Shown here piece by piece: positions 16,819 through 25,542 of a stretch of DNA of 45,536 nucleotides (position 1 is its first letter; each line of letters starts with the position of its first letter). Below the pieces are notes generated by a model. That model saw only the letters and a program-made list of their open reading frames with translations, was not told the origin of the DNA and did not search any database. The stretch is from an uncultured Eubacteriales bacterium (GTDB taxonomy: Bacteria > Bacillota > Clostridia > Lachnospirales > Lachnospiraceae): assembly GCA_949292795.1 (NCBI GenBank), contig CASFBR010000018.1:1-45536 (forward strand), in the 5' to 3' direction. Made by a program: the position numbers and the translations under genes.

Positions 16819-17826
16819 TTAATGCGCCATGAACTGTTCCATGGCATCCAGCCATCCGGCCGCGCTTGTCCCCTCGCCAAGGGCAATGCCATGGCCGCCG
16901 GACGGATAAATTTCACATTTAAAATCAGCATTTTTATTGTTCAGGCTGGCCGCCATGCGCTCCGTATTTGAAACCGGTACGGTAGCGTCATCCTGGCAGG
17001 CCCACAGAAACGTTTTTGGATAATCCTTCGATGTCAGCATTTCCGCAGACAATGTCCGGCGCTTTTCCTCCGGTACCCCGTCCCCAAGATGATGGATCAG
17101 GCTCCCCTCATGACATTCCTCAAGAAAGCTGATGACCGGATAGCACAGGCATATCTTATCCGGCCGCGCAGATATATGATCATAGCGATGCGTCGTATCT
17201 TCAATATGGTCATATAAAGCGCCGACGCAGGCACAAAGATGCCCTCCGGCGGAAAAGCCCATAATCATCACGTTATCTCTGTCAATCCCAAGCTTCTCAT
17301 AATTTGCCCGCACAAAGCGGATCGCCCGAACAAGGTCCTGTTCGCCTTTTGGATAAAGATGCGGGTATACCCGGTAATTCAGCAAAAAAGCCTGATAGCC
17401 CCGGCACATCATTTCCCGGGCAACCTCGATTCCCTCTCTGTGACATGCGACACGCGTATAGCCGCCCCCGGGACAGATAATCACACAGGGGGCACCCTTA
17501 CGCTCTTTATCTATAAATGGAATCAGAACGACAGCTTCGGCTTCCTCAGCCTCCTCTTTGTCAAGTTCTTTCCAGATCGGGATTGTCGTCAGTTCTCCGG
17601 CTTCCCGGCGCTCGATCAAAAGATTGGCACAGCGCAAAAGCCCCTGCGCCGGAAATGGACTTCCCCATGGGGTCTTTGCAAGCCTGACCATATGCTTTAA
17701 TTTCATTTTCCGCATCAGCGGCCGTATATTTTCGTAATAAACCGGGCTGAACAGACAGTGAAGCTTCTTATTCACCCGTTCATTTTCCAATATTTCCTTT
17801 AACGTATTGTTCATCGTAAATTCCAT
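16819..17826 (-). CDS. alpha/beta hydrolase, acetyl-esterase-like
   Basis: 335 residues with an esterase core. The oxyanion segment is IICPGGGY, the nucleophile elbow is GFSAGGHL, the acid is in CQDDATVPVSN and the catalytic histidine is in SGGHGIAL. This is the pattern of BD-FAE/acetyl-xylan-esterase-like enzymes that deacylate carbohydrates. There is no signal peptide, so it is cytoplasmic. About 85 N-terminal residues before the core are unusual and may form a cap. The ATG at 17826 follows GGGGAG by 8 bases. The substrate is not determined. Confidence 0.85.
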   Translation of the reverse strand: MEFTMNNTLKEILENERVNKKLHCLFSPVYYENIRPLMRKMKLKHMVRLAKTPWGSPFPAQGLLRCANLLIERREAGELTTIPIWKELDKEEAEEAEAVVLIPFIDKERKGAPCVIICPGGGYTRVACHREGIEVAREMMCRGYQAFLLNYRVYPHLYPKGEQDLVRAIRFVRANYEKLGIDRDNVMIMGFSAGGHLCACVGALYDHIEDTTHRYDHISARPDKICLCYPVISFLEECHEGSLIHHLGDGVPEEKRRTLSAEMLTSKDYPKTFLWACQDDATVPVSNTERMAASLNNKNADFKCEIYPSGGHGIALGEGTSAAGWLDAMEQFMAH

Positions 17827-17850
17827 GATCCTTACTCCCCGATTTTATTT

Positions 17851-17936
17851 GCAGCATTTCACTTTTATTCGTCGCAGCGTTTCGCTTTTATTCGTCGCAG
17901 CGTTCCGCTTTTATTCGCAGCGTTTCGCTTTTATAT
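17851..17936. repeat. 20-23-base tandem repeat, 4 copies, overlapping the 3' end of the next gene
   Basis: GCAGCGTTTCGCTTTTATTC plus GTC recurs at 17851, 17874, 17897 and 17917; the last two copies lack the final three bases. The right-most copies include the stop codon and final codons of the YghO-like gene. Confidence 0.85.
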
Positions 17937-19080
17937 CGTAAGCCATCCGCGCGCTTTCATCCAGATAACGGATATACACCCGGCGCTTACGGACAATGTC
18001 GGTATCAAAAAGCTTCCACAGCTTCTGGACATCTGTGTTGGTCTCCAGCTCCGGCATACAATAAATCCGGTTGATCCTGCGCTTATGGCATGTATCAACG
18101 ATCTGATTGAGCATAAGCGCCACTGCTCCGCTTTTTTGCACCTCCGGCAGCAGGCCGATCAGCAGCATATAAAGATATGTATTCTCAGCCTTCATTGCCC
18201 GCAGCAAATGAATAAATCCAAACGGGAACAAACGGCCGCGGGCACGTCTGACGGCGTCATCCAGGTTGATCATCGCTACGCCAAAGCCCACAAGACGGTT
18301 ATCGCCGTCCACAATGCCGAGAACAAATTCCGGATCAATAAGCTTTAAATACTGATCGATCGCCGCCTGAATCTGGCGCTCATTTAAAGGCATCGCCCCA
18401 TAAAGATGATCGTAGGCCTGATTATAGATTTCAAAAATACGATGCCCCCATTCCACAAGCTCCTTTGAGCTTGTAAAGGTTTTTAAACGATACGGCGTGC
18501 GTTCCTGCACACGCTTTGCCAGCTTTGTAAAAATCTCCGGATTTTTATCCGGTGTCGGAAACGTATATTCCACCCAGTCCACATCTTTTTCAAAGCCGTA
18601 CATTTCCAGATATTTCACATAATACGGCTCGTTGTAAATCGTCAGCATAGAACCCGGCTGATTAAAGCCTTCAATAAGCAATCCCTCTTTATCCATATCA
18701 TTAAAGCCAAGCGGCCCGTGTACCGCGCATACGTTCAGCTCCTTTGCCCAATTCCATACCGTATCCAGCAGTGCAAAAGCAACTTCCTTGCGGTCGATAA
18801 AGTCCAGCCAGCCGAATCGAAGCCGTTTCTGTCCCCAGCGCGCCTCATAGTTTTCAAGAAAGATCGCGGCTACGCGCCCTACGGCCTTTCCATCCTCATA
18901 AGCCATCCAGAAACGGGCCTTTGCCGTATCAAATGCCGCGTTTTTTTCCGGATTTAACGTATTTTTTTCATCTGCAATAAGTGAAGGTACCCAATGCGGA
19001 TGATTTTTATACAAGGTCATTGGAAACTTAATAAATTTTCCCATTTCCCGCTTCGATTGTACTTCTCTGATCTCTAACAT
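17911..19080 (-). CDS. YghO-like GNAT-fold protein
   Basis: 389 residues matching the widely spread, poorly characterised YghO family, which is built on an acyltransferase-like fold. Recognisable features are NPHWVPSL near the start, RVAAIF, the HGPLGFNDMDKEGLLIEGF block (about residue 120) and the YNEPYY motif. The function is unknown; such genes often stand alone. The ATG at 19080 follows GGAGAG. The last codons are built from a tandem repeat. Its long upstream gap carries the second dispersed-repeat copy. Confidence 0.75.
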   Translation of the reverse strand: MLEIREVQSKREMGKFIKFPMTLYKNHPHWVPSLIADEKNTLNPEKNAAFDTAKARFWMAYEDGKAVGRVAAIFLENYEARWGQKRLRFGWLDFIDRKEVAFALLDTVWNWAKELNVCAVHGPLGFNDMDKEGLLIEGFNQPGSMLTIYNEPYYVKYLEMYGFEKDVDWVEYTFPTPDKNPEIFTKLAKRVQERTPYRLKTFTSSKELVEWGHRIFEIYNQAYDHLYGAMPLNERQIQAAIDQYLKLIDPEFVLGIVDGDNRLVGFGVAMINLDDAVRRARGRLFPFGFIHLLRAMKAENTYLYMLLIGLLPEVQKSGAVALMLNQIVDTCHKRRINRIYCMPELETNTDVQKLWKLFDTDIVRKRRVYIRYLDESARMAYDIKAKRCE

Positions 19081-19537
19081 ATTCTCTCCTGTATGATTAA
19101 AAATTTGTTATTTCACAGAAAAACCGTTTCCTGTGCAATAACATGCCGCACACCGCCTGACAACACCATATATGAACATCAGCTGCTGCGTGCTTTGCAC
19201 ATTCGCAGCTGCTGACGCTGTTCTTATTTTCCAGCTGTCAGCAGCCGCTTCCACATCGCATGTTTTTAGATTCTGTTCATATTTATTTTATAGATTTTAT
19301 ATTTTTTTTATTTTATCATGATTTGCTTAGAGTATCAAGAAAAAGGCGGCTAAAGATAAGCAGATTTAAAAAAGCTTCAGAAAGATTTAAAAAAAACAGA
19401 AAAGATGTGCATACTTCAAAACAATCAGGGCTATACTATAAGTGTTCCCGGAAGATAAAAACACCGGGAATCATTGGATTCCCCCTCCAATTCATTCAAA
19501 AGTACCCAATATACTTTGAGTACTTATCCTCCCCTTA
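19081..19537. other. non-coding AT-rich stretch with short hairpins
   Basis: No convincing gene. Inverted repeats include TTCCCGG/CCGGGAA (19445-19451 and 19464-19470), AGTAC/GTACT (about 19500-19524) and overlapping CAGCTGCTG blocks (19180-19250). Confidence 0.4.
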
Positions 19538-19724
19538 ATCGGATAGTGGAAGCTTTCTTCCCCTGCCCGATCATCGCGATACCCCGCTCATCTCGTGGCA
19601 TTGCCACTCGATGACCGTTGCCCGGAGGATGCCTGCCCGCGCAAGCACGGCGGTCTTCGCTTTGCTTAGGCCGGTGCAGGACGCGTGCCACCGGCATTGT
19701 AGCACCCTCCGGGCGTATCGCATC
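19538..19724 (-). repeat. dispersed intergenic repeat, copy B
   Basis: The core 19538-19624 nearly matches 10371-10460. The shared GATACGCCCGGAGGG lies next to a terminator hairpin, as in copy A. Copy B carries about 45 extra bases (around 19650-19700) with their own hairpin (GGTGCAGG...CACCGGCAT). An open frame across it codes for nothing recognisable. Confidence 0.85.
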
Positions 19725-19767
19725 AAAAAGGATGCATAGTCCGTCAAACACCGGGCTTTGCATCCTT
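19725..19767 (-). terminator. terminator-like hairpin upstream of repeat copy B
   Basis: AAGGATGCA (19728-19736) and TGCATCCTT (19759-19767) form a 9-pair stem with five T after it on the minus strand. It is placed relative to copy B as the riboswitch terminator is placed relative to copy A. Confidence 0.65.
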
Positions 19768-20091
19768 ATGTTGTGTCACACACGAGCCCCGGTGTGCGCC
19801 GCCGCGTGCCGGATTTGTCTATGCTTTCACCGTGACAGGTGTGCAAAAGCTAATCTCGTTTATCATTTATTTGTTCCTGCTTTTACATATATGTGACAGA
19901 AAATGTGACATAAGATTTTCTTAATAAACAGTTTAGATTTATTTTATTTTCAGGACAAAATTTGGACACATTTATACAATATAATAAAACCATAGTAATC
20001 AGTAATGATTACTTGCAAAACAGTTTGATTTTTTCATAACATTGTCTGGCAGGCCGCACTGCCAGACCTCCCTCGTCTCTTATTCTACCAG
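19768..20091. other. non-coding stretch with dyads, possible structured leader
   Basis: No gene is seen. On the minus strand a GC-rich foldable segment (about 19770-19830) precedes the terminator-like hairpin. Dyads include AGTAATCA/TGATTACT (19994-20013) and GTCTGGCAG/CTGCCAGAC (20044-20067). Confidence 0.4.
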
Positions 20092-20136
20092 ATAAAAGAA
20101 AGGCTGCCGCGTTAAAAACGGCAGCTTTTCTTTTAT
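20092..20136 (-). terminator. terminator of the germination genes
   Basis: GCTGCCG/CGGCAGC forms the core. After one mismatched pair the outer arms AAAGAAAA-like and TTTTCTTT extend it, leaving T-rich ends on both strands. It follows the stop of the GerB-GerC gene by 16 bases. Confidence 0.85.
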
Positions 20137-20152
20137 TCACGGATCGTATTGC

Positions 20153-21979
20153 TCATGATGCGCTGTAAAATCCCCGTATTTGTTCAGTGTTTATGATCTT
20201 CGGCCCGTTTTCCCCCGGCGCCGCCACAGCAATCTGCCCGGTCTCATCCGTCAGGCTCAGACCGATGATCAGATCGCCTACCGTCAGACGGTATTCCTTG
20301 TAATTATTATCAAACATCTGCCGCAGATAAAAGCCGATGGAGCCGTTTACCGACTCGTCCAGCGCAACAATGTCACCGGCACGGTCATCGGCCATACATA
20401 CAAGTACTGTCCGGGTAAATGCCGGCTGTTCCCGGATGTATTCCAGAACCTCCCGCATTTGCGCCGAATCTTTCATCATTTTCCTTCCAAATACGATCAT
20501 CTGAAGCTGTCCGTAATCCAGCCGCTTATTGGAGCCGGCTCTGTAAGCAGCCTCCACATCCTCCATAGAATCTCCGGTCAGCGTTACCGCAGGATAATGG
20601 ATGTTGTCGCCATCCCCGGTCAGCGCCTTAAGGTCCGGAAATCCCAGGCTCACCTCCAGTCCATCCGGGCCGGTATCGATGCCAAGACACATGACAAAAT
20701 TGCGGTCCTCGATTTCCACAAGATCACCGCAGCCGGAAAGCCCCATACCTCCGGCGGCCCAGGCTAAAGCAAGGATAAACGCAGCCATCCGTCTGCCTTT
20801 TTGTTTTCCCGCACGCCCGGTTTTTGGCAGGATACGCCGTCCATCTCCTTTTTTGCTGCCAAAGCTGCGCTTAAATGGGCCCGCCAGTCCAAGGAGCAGC
20901 GGCACCGCAAGCGTCAGCGGCAGATAGATAAAAACCATATAACGGATGAACAGACGTGTGGCATCATTGAGGTAAATACATAAAAAGCAGCCTAAAATAA
21001 AAATACCGGGAAATATAATGACCCATGATTTACATAGCTTTTTACTGAGACTTTTAAAGCTTTCCATGCCATAATAAATACTCCCGCTGATAAGCATGAA
21101 CATCCCCGCCATCCAAAACGCAAGCATCAAACCGTCCTGCCGCGAGAGAAAACCGCCGGGGAAGCGCACGATCTGCATCAGCGTTACCGCAGGCCATTGC
21201 TCATTGTTCATACCAGCCACCGAAAATACACCGATACACACAACAAGCAGGAGCAGATTGAGTACTACCGGCCATGCAATACCGACGATCATCCCGCGCA
21301 GTGCCTTTTGCCGCTGTTTCACATGCGGTCTTAAAAACAACAGCCATTCAACGACCGAAAACATGGCAAAGGTAATCACTGCCGCCCAGATCAGGCCCAC
21401 AACTCCCGCCGCATCAGCGGTCTCCTGTACAGCCTGCTCCCTTGTCAGCAGACGAACCGGCCATAAACGCTCCGGACGAAGCTGCGGGATGGAAAGTAAA
21501 ATAATCAGCACAATCGGTACGATAACGACATAGACAAGCATTTCCCCGAGCCTTGCCCGTGTCTCAAGCCCTTTAAATACACTGTAAATGCAGATCAGCA
21601 GCATCGCCATCCCAAGCACCGCTCTTGGAATATCTGTCAGAAATGTATGATTAATGATCTGAGCAAATACGCCAAGAAGCAGCGCCGCTGTTACGAAGTA
21701 TTTTATGGCATAGATTGCCATCACCGCCTGCCCTGCCCTTTCTCCGAGCATTTCCCGGCAAAAATCCGGATAACCGGAACGGCAGCGTGCCGCCAGCTTC
21801 AACAAAAGTCCGGCAAATACAGCGGCCGCGGCACCTCCGGCCAGAATCGCAAAAATCCCGGCAGTGCCGCAAAGGCGCCCCACAGCCATTGGGAGCACAA
21901 GTCCGGTTGCCGCAAACAGGTCAAGAACAAGCAGCCGTCTCATCTGACGTACAGAAACAATATGATTTTTTGAAAACAT
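20153..21979 (-). CDS. spore germination GerB-type permease fused to a truncated GerC-type domain
   Basis: 608 residues. Residues 1 to about 365 are a ten-helix GerAB/amino-acid-permease-type domain, the inner-membrane part of a germinant receptor. A basic linker, a hydrophobic segment with a lipobox-like GLSGC (Cys417) and about 190 residues of Ger(x)C lipoprotein sequence (EIEDRNFVMCLGID) follow. Separate GerC proteins are usually about 370-400 residues, so the C-terminal third is missing. The ATG at 21979 follows GAGG by 8 bases; the ATG at 21997 abuts its GGAGG directly. One base separates it from the GerA stop. Whether Cys417 is still lipidated is unclear. Confidence 0.85.
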   Translation of the reverse strand: MFSKNHIVSVRQMRRLLVLDLFAATGLVLPMAVGRLCGTAGIFAILAGGAAAAVFAGLLLKLAARCRSGYPDFCREMLGERAGQAVMAIYAIKYFVTAALLLGVFAQIINHTFLTDIPRAVLGMAMLLICIYSVFKGLETRARLGEMLVYVVIVPIVLIILLSIPQLRPERLWPVRLLTREQAVQETADAAGVVGLIWAAVITFAMFSVVEWLLFLRPHVKQRQKALRGMIVGIAWPVVLNLLLLVVCIGVFSVAGMNNEQWPAVTLMQIVRFPGGFLSRQDGLMLAFWMAGMFMLISGSIYYGMESFKSLSKKLCKSWVIIFPGIFILGCFLCIYLNDATRLFIRYMVFIYLPLTLAVPLLLGLAGPFKRSFGSKKGDGRRILPKTGRAGKQKGRRMAAFILALAWAAGGMGLSGCGDLVEIEDRNFVMCLGIDTGPDGLEVSLGFPDLKALTGDGDNIHYPAVTLTGDSMEDVEAAYRAGSNKRLDYGQLQMIVFGRKMMKDSAQMREVLEYIREQPAFTRTVLVCMADDRAGDIVALDESVNGSIGFYLRQMFDNNYKEYRLTVGDLIIGLSLTDETGQIAVAAPGENGPKIINTEQIRGFYSAS

Positions 21980-21980
21980 T

Positions 21981-23495
21981 TTAAGTTCCTCTCTCATCCT
22001 CCGGCTTTTTAAAAATCAGCCGTCTCCGTGCCCGGCTTCGTGTAAATACCGGACGCAGTGTCATTCGTTTTAACGGCCGCCTGAAAAATCCGTCCCTGCG
22101 GTCGCTTCCGCCGTTAATCTCTGATGCTGTAAAGGGCATCATATACGGAATCCCGAAGCTTTCCAGAGAGGCCAGATGGATCAGCAATGTCAGCACACCA
22201 AGGACAAAACCAAAAATTCCTAAAAACATGCTCAGGGCAATGATATAAAACTTGGTCAGCCGGAAGGCAGATGCAAAGCCCTCATTTGGGATTGTAAAGG
22301 CACACAGGGCGGTCAGCGCCACAATAATGACAACAATCGGACTGACAATATTGGCATCCACCGCAGCCTGTCCGATAATCAGACCGCCGACAATGCCAAG
22401 CGTACCGCCCATGGGAACCGGGAGGCGGATGCCCGCTTCCCGAAGCAGCTCAAAAGCCAGCTCCATCAGAAGGACTTCCACAGCCAGCGGAAAGGGCACC
22501 CCCTGCCGTGAAGCGGCAAAGGATAAAGCCAGGCTGGTGGGAAAGACTTCCGGGTGAAAGGATGCAATGGCAATATAAAGTCCCGGGAGCGTAAATGCGA
22601 GCACAGAAGCAATATAGCGGATCACTCTCGTAAAGCAGGCAATGCTCCACCGCTGATAGTAATCATCCGGAGCCTGATAAAAGCAGCCGGCCACAGCCGG
22701 GAGAATCAGCGCTTCCGGCGAATTGTCCGCCAGCACAACAATACGCCCCTCCAAAAGTGCAGAGGCTGTCTTGTCCGGGCGCTGTGTCGTCTGAAACTGC
22801 GGAAACGGCGAATACCATTCCTTTTCTAAAAGCTGAGCCAGGCTGCCGCTGTCTAAAATACCGTCAATCTCAAACGCATCCAGCCGCGTTTGAAGCTCTT
22901 TTAAAATTTCCGGCCGGATCAGGTCATCCATATACATCACCGCAATATCGGTTTTGGAACGCCTGCCCTTCACAAGCTGAACCGTCTTAAGACGGTAATC
23001 CTTGATCCGGCGGCGCACAAGCACCGTATTAAAACGCACCGATTCCGTAAAGCTGTCCTTCGGCCCGTGAAGCGTCACTTCCGACTCCGCAGACTGTACG
23101 CCCCGGTTCGGGTAGCCCTTGCTGTTGATCGTAAGGACATCACAGCTGCCCTCCACAAACACGAGCGTATCTCCGCTCATCATATTTTTAAGCGCCTTAT
23201 CCAAATCGGACTCCGGCGACACGTCCGCTGTGATCATCCCGTAATTTAAAATATAATCCAGCGCATTTTCCTCCGGCACCGCATCCATAAAAAACATAAG
23301 ACTTTTAAAAATATCTGTCTCCACCAGATCGCGGTTAATCATTGTATCCATATAAAGGGCATAGATTGGGTAATGATTTTTCCCGATATACATACGCCGT
23401 CTGACTACATCGGCGCAGTCTTTAAATAGTGCTTCCATATGCGTAATATTTTCCGAAAGTATTGGAGAAATCGTAAAACCACATTTTTCCTGCAT
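21981..23495 (-). CDS. gerA: spore germination protein, GerA-type receptor subunit
   Basis: 504 residues, the normal length for GerXA subunits, which with GerB and GerC form a germinant receptor in the spore inner membrane. The N-terminal soluble half has the GDTLVFVEGS and RRIKDYRLKT patterns. The C-terminal half is membrane-embedded with FPTSLALSFAASRQGVPFP and PVPMGGTLGIVGGLIIGQAAVDANIVSP. AAGGGG precedes the ATG by 8 bases. The gene order A then B-C, with no separate C gene, points to a two-gene receptor operon. Confidence 0.93.
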   Translation of the reverse strand: MQEKCGFTISPILSENITHMEALFKDCADVVRRRMYIGKNHYPIYALYMDTMINRDLVETDIFKSLMFFMDAVPEENALDYILNYGMITADVSPESDLDKALKNMMSGDTLVFVEGSCDVLTINSKGYPNRGVQSAESEVTLHGPKDSFTESVRFNTVLVRRRIKDYRLKTVQLVKGRRSKTDIAVMYMDDLIRPEILKELQTRLDAFEIDGILDSGSLAQLLEKEWYSPFPQFQTTQRPDKTASALLEGRIVVLADNSPEALILPAVAGCFYQAPDDYYQRWSIACFTRVIRYIASVLAFTLPGLYIAIASFHPEVFPTSLALSFAASRQGVPFPLAVEVLLMELAFELLREAGIRLPVPMGGTLGIVGGLIIGQAAVDANIVSPIVVIIVALTALCAFTIPNEGFASAFRLTKFYIIALSMFLGIFGFVLGVLTLLIHLASLESFGIPYMMPFTASEINGGSDRRDGFFRRPLKRMTLRPVFTRSRARRRLIFKKPEDERGT

Positions 23496-23623
23496 TACTT
23501 CTGCCCCTTCCTAAAATCCCTTTCCCTGCGCAGCCCCGGGACGCGCAGCTTCAGATACCCGCATCCCCGTACCGACAGGCGCCCCCACGCATCTGCCGGC
23601 ACGGCGCGCATGGACATAGTACA

Positions 23624-23644
23624 ATGCCGCGCAGTGCGCGGCAT
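23624..23644. terminator. GC-rich hairpin between gerA and the GntR gene
   Basis: ATGCCGCGC and GCGCGGCAT form a perfect 9-pair stem with a 3-base loop. There is no long T-run on the minus strand, so it may be a weak terminator or a pause site. Confidence 0.5.
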
Positions 23645-23683
23645 CGTCTTTTCTGGGAATTAGTCTATGCAGTTTTTTTGGGG

Positions 23684-24370
23684 CTATTCATTTTCTTTTT
23701 CAGATTTGCTTAAATTGCGAATGACAGAAATTTCCTGATTTTCGATATGTGCTTTAATGATCATGGCAGCATTTTTCTGATCCCGTGCTGCAATGGCTTC
23801 CATCAGCTGCCGGTGTTCTTCCAACAGACGGGCATGACTGGAAAAGTCTTTTAAATATTCCAGGCGGTAGCGATACATTTGCTCCCTGAGATTATTAAGA
23901 ATCTGAACAAGGCGGGCATTGCCTGTGGAAGAAAAGATTACATCGTGGAAATCCACATCTGCCCGCGCGATCACAGATACATCACCGCTGCCAAGAACCT
24001 TTTCAAACCGGTTTAACGCCCCTTTGAGCGCATCCAGCTGTTCTGCATTGATCCGCTCGCAGGCCAGCTCTGTGGCCAGCACCTCCAGTGATGAGCGGAC
24101 CTCCAGCACATCCTGAAGGTCCTTCTTTGTAATACTCGCTACCTGAGCGCCCCGGCGCGGGATCATCACCACAAGCCCTTCCAGCTCCAGCTTTCGGATG
24201 GCTTCCCTGATCGGTGTCCGGCTCACTCCAAGCCGGTTTGCCAAAGCGATCTCCATCAGCCGTTCGCCGGGCTCCAGATCACCCTTTAAAATCGCCTCCC
24301 GAAGCGTGTTAAACACAACATCTCTAAGTGGCAGATATTCGTTTACGTTCATTTTCAAATCTTTTATCAT
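23684..24370 (-). CDS. GntR-family (FadR/FCD subfamily) transcriptional regulator
   Basis: 228 residues. The N-terminal winged helix contains GERLMEIALANRLGVSRTPIREAIRKLELEGLV (about 36-68). The C-terminal all-helical FCD ligand domain has the metal-ligand pattern D-x-x-x-H (DVDFHDVIF) and later histidines (EEHRQLMEAI, IIKAHIENQE). Regulators of this class usually sense carboxylic acids. It is downstream of ispE with a 15-base gap, a pairing recalled from other Clostridia. AGAGGTG precedes the ATG. The target genes are unknown. Confidence 0.92.
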   Translation of the reverse strand: MIKDLKMNVNEYLPLRDVVFNTLREAILKGDLEPGERLMEIALANRLGVSRTPIREAIRKLELEGLVVMIPRRGAQVASITKKDLQDVLEVRSSLEVLATELACERINAEQLDALKGALNRFEKVLGSGDVSVIARADVDFHDVIFSSTGNARLVQILNNLREQMYRYRLEYLKDFSSHARLLEEHRQLMEAIAARDQKNAAMIIKAHIENQEISVIRNLSKSEKENE

Positions 24371-24385
24371 GCTGCTTTACACCTC

Positions 24386-25258
24386 TCACGGATTAAAAGG
24401 CTTGACCACATAAACCTGCCGGGCCAGATCAGTCTCCCGAAGCTTTTCACAGGCACTGCGTGTCTCCCGTTCATCCGAAAAAATGCCAAATACCGTAGGA
24501 CCGCTGCCGCTCATCAGGGCATTGATGGCGCCGTGCTCCTTCATAAACTGTTTGATCTTAAGAATCTGCGGGTGGCGGCCAATGGTCACGGTCTCCAGCA
24601 CATTTTCCAAAAGCGCGCACATCCCCTCCAGATCATTCTCGCGGATTGCCTGGACGATGCCGTCAATATCCGGGTGATGGGACAGCTCATCCAGGCGCAG
24701 GTTTTCATAGACAAACTTTGTAGATACACTGACCGGCGGCTTCGCAATTAAAATCCAGCAATCCGGCATTGCAGGCAAAGGTGTGAGTATCTCTCCAATG
24801 CCCTCGGACAAAGCGGTCCCGCGCATGATACAATAGGGCACATCCGCGCCAAGACGCACGCCAAGCTCCATGAGCTGACGCCGGCCAAGCCCCAGGTCAA
24901 ACAGCCGGTTCATGCCATAAAGAACGGCTGCTGCATCGGTACTGCCGCCGGCCATTCCCGCGGCTACGGGAATATGCTTCTCCAGTGACACGGATACGCC
25001 CTGCTCGATACCGCAGGTCTGTATGAGCAGCTGTGCCGCCTTGTAAACAATATTATTCTCATTGGTCGGAAGATAAGGAAGATTGCTCGTAATGTGTATG
25101 CCCGGCGAGGGCTGCACCGTAATGCCGATACGGTCGAATAAATTTACCGTCTGCATGACCATCTTTACCTCATGGTAGCCGTCCGGGCGGCGGCGCACCA
25201 CATCCAGACCAAGATTGATTTTTCCCATTGCCCTAAGCTGTATACTGTCCATGCGCAT
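24386..25258 (-). CDS. ispE: 4-diphosphocytidyl-2-C-methyl-D-erythritol kinase
   Basis: 290 residues of a GHMP kinase in the non-mevalonate isoprenoid pathway. It phosphorylates the 2-hydroxyl of CDP-ME. The diagnostic segments are AMGKINLGLDVVRRRPDGYHEV at the start, the ATP loop PVAAGMAGGSTDAAA (about 94-108) and the C-terminal MSGSGPTVFGIF. The start at 25258 follows AGGAGG by 6 bases; an ATG two codons later has a 12-base spacing. It is the only isoprenoid gene in the window, and is followed by the GntR gene. Confidence 0.96.
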   Translation of the reverse strand: MRMDSIQLRAMGKINLGLDVVRRRPDGYHEVKMVMQTVNLFDRIGITVQPSPGIHITSNLPYLPTNENNIVYKAAQLLIQTCGIEQGVSVSLEKHIPVAAGMAGGSTDAAAVLYGMNRLFDLGLGRRQLMELGVRLGADVPYCIMRGTALSEGIGEILTPLPAMPDCWILIAKPPVSVSTKFVYENLRLDELSHHPDIDGIVQAIRENDLEGMCALLENVLETVTIGRHPQILKIKQFMKEHGAINALMSGSGPTVFGIFSDERETRSACEKLRETDLARQVYVVKPFNP

Positions 25259-25357
25259 GTGTACCCTCCTTAGTATCATCCACTTTAAATATTCATTCGC
25301 TTCGCCGGCCTGCTTTCCCGATCACACGGCTGTAAAAAGCCCTGGCTTAAGCCTGCA

Positions 25358-25453
25358 TTCATATCTATACTTGTATTTATATTCATATCTATGCTTGTAT
25401 TTGTATTCATATTTATGCCTGTATTTATGTTCATATTGACTCTTGTATTTATG
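25358..25453. repeat. 24-base tandem repeat, 4 copies
   Basis: Units starting TTCATATCTATACTTGTATT begin at 25358, 25382, 25406 and 25430 and diverge slightly. The 24-base period keeps any reading frame open (N/I/M/T-rich on the minus strand), but there is no gene-like start. Confidence 0.9.
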
Positions 25454-25542
25454 TTTGTATACATTATACAAAAACTCCGGCGGCTTTGCAAGAGGTATTC
25501 ACTGTGCCGTTTTGCTGTACCCGTATGCTTTAAACATGTTTT

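Noticed and set aside
19524-19763. Open frame across the dispersed repeat (about 79 codons)
   Set aside because: It covers repeat copy B and has no ribosome binding site or family match. Copy A does not keep the frame because of the 45-base difference.
19725-19860. GEMM-I (cyclic di-GMP) riboswitch
   Set aside because: A GCAAAGCC-like string is present, but the GAAA tetraloop arm and the receptor helix are not in the right order.
25358-25453. CRISPR-like array
   Set aside because: Units are directly adjacent with no spacers, diverge from one another, and no cas genes are near. The same holds for the arrays at 16703 and 17851.
25285-25491. Minus-strand frame rich in Met, Asn, Ile and Thr
   Set aside because: It is created by the 24-base tandem repeat, whose length is a multiple of three. 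There is no ribosome binding site or plausible protein.
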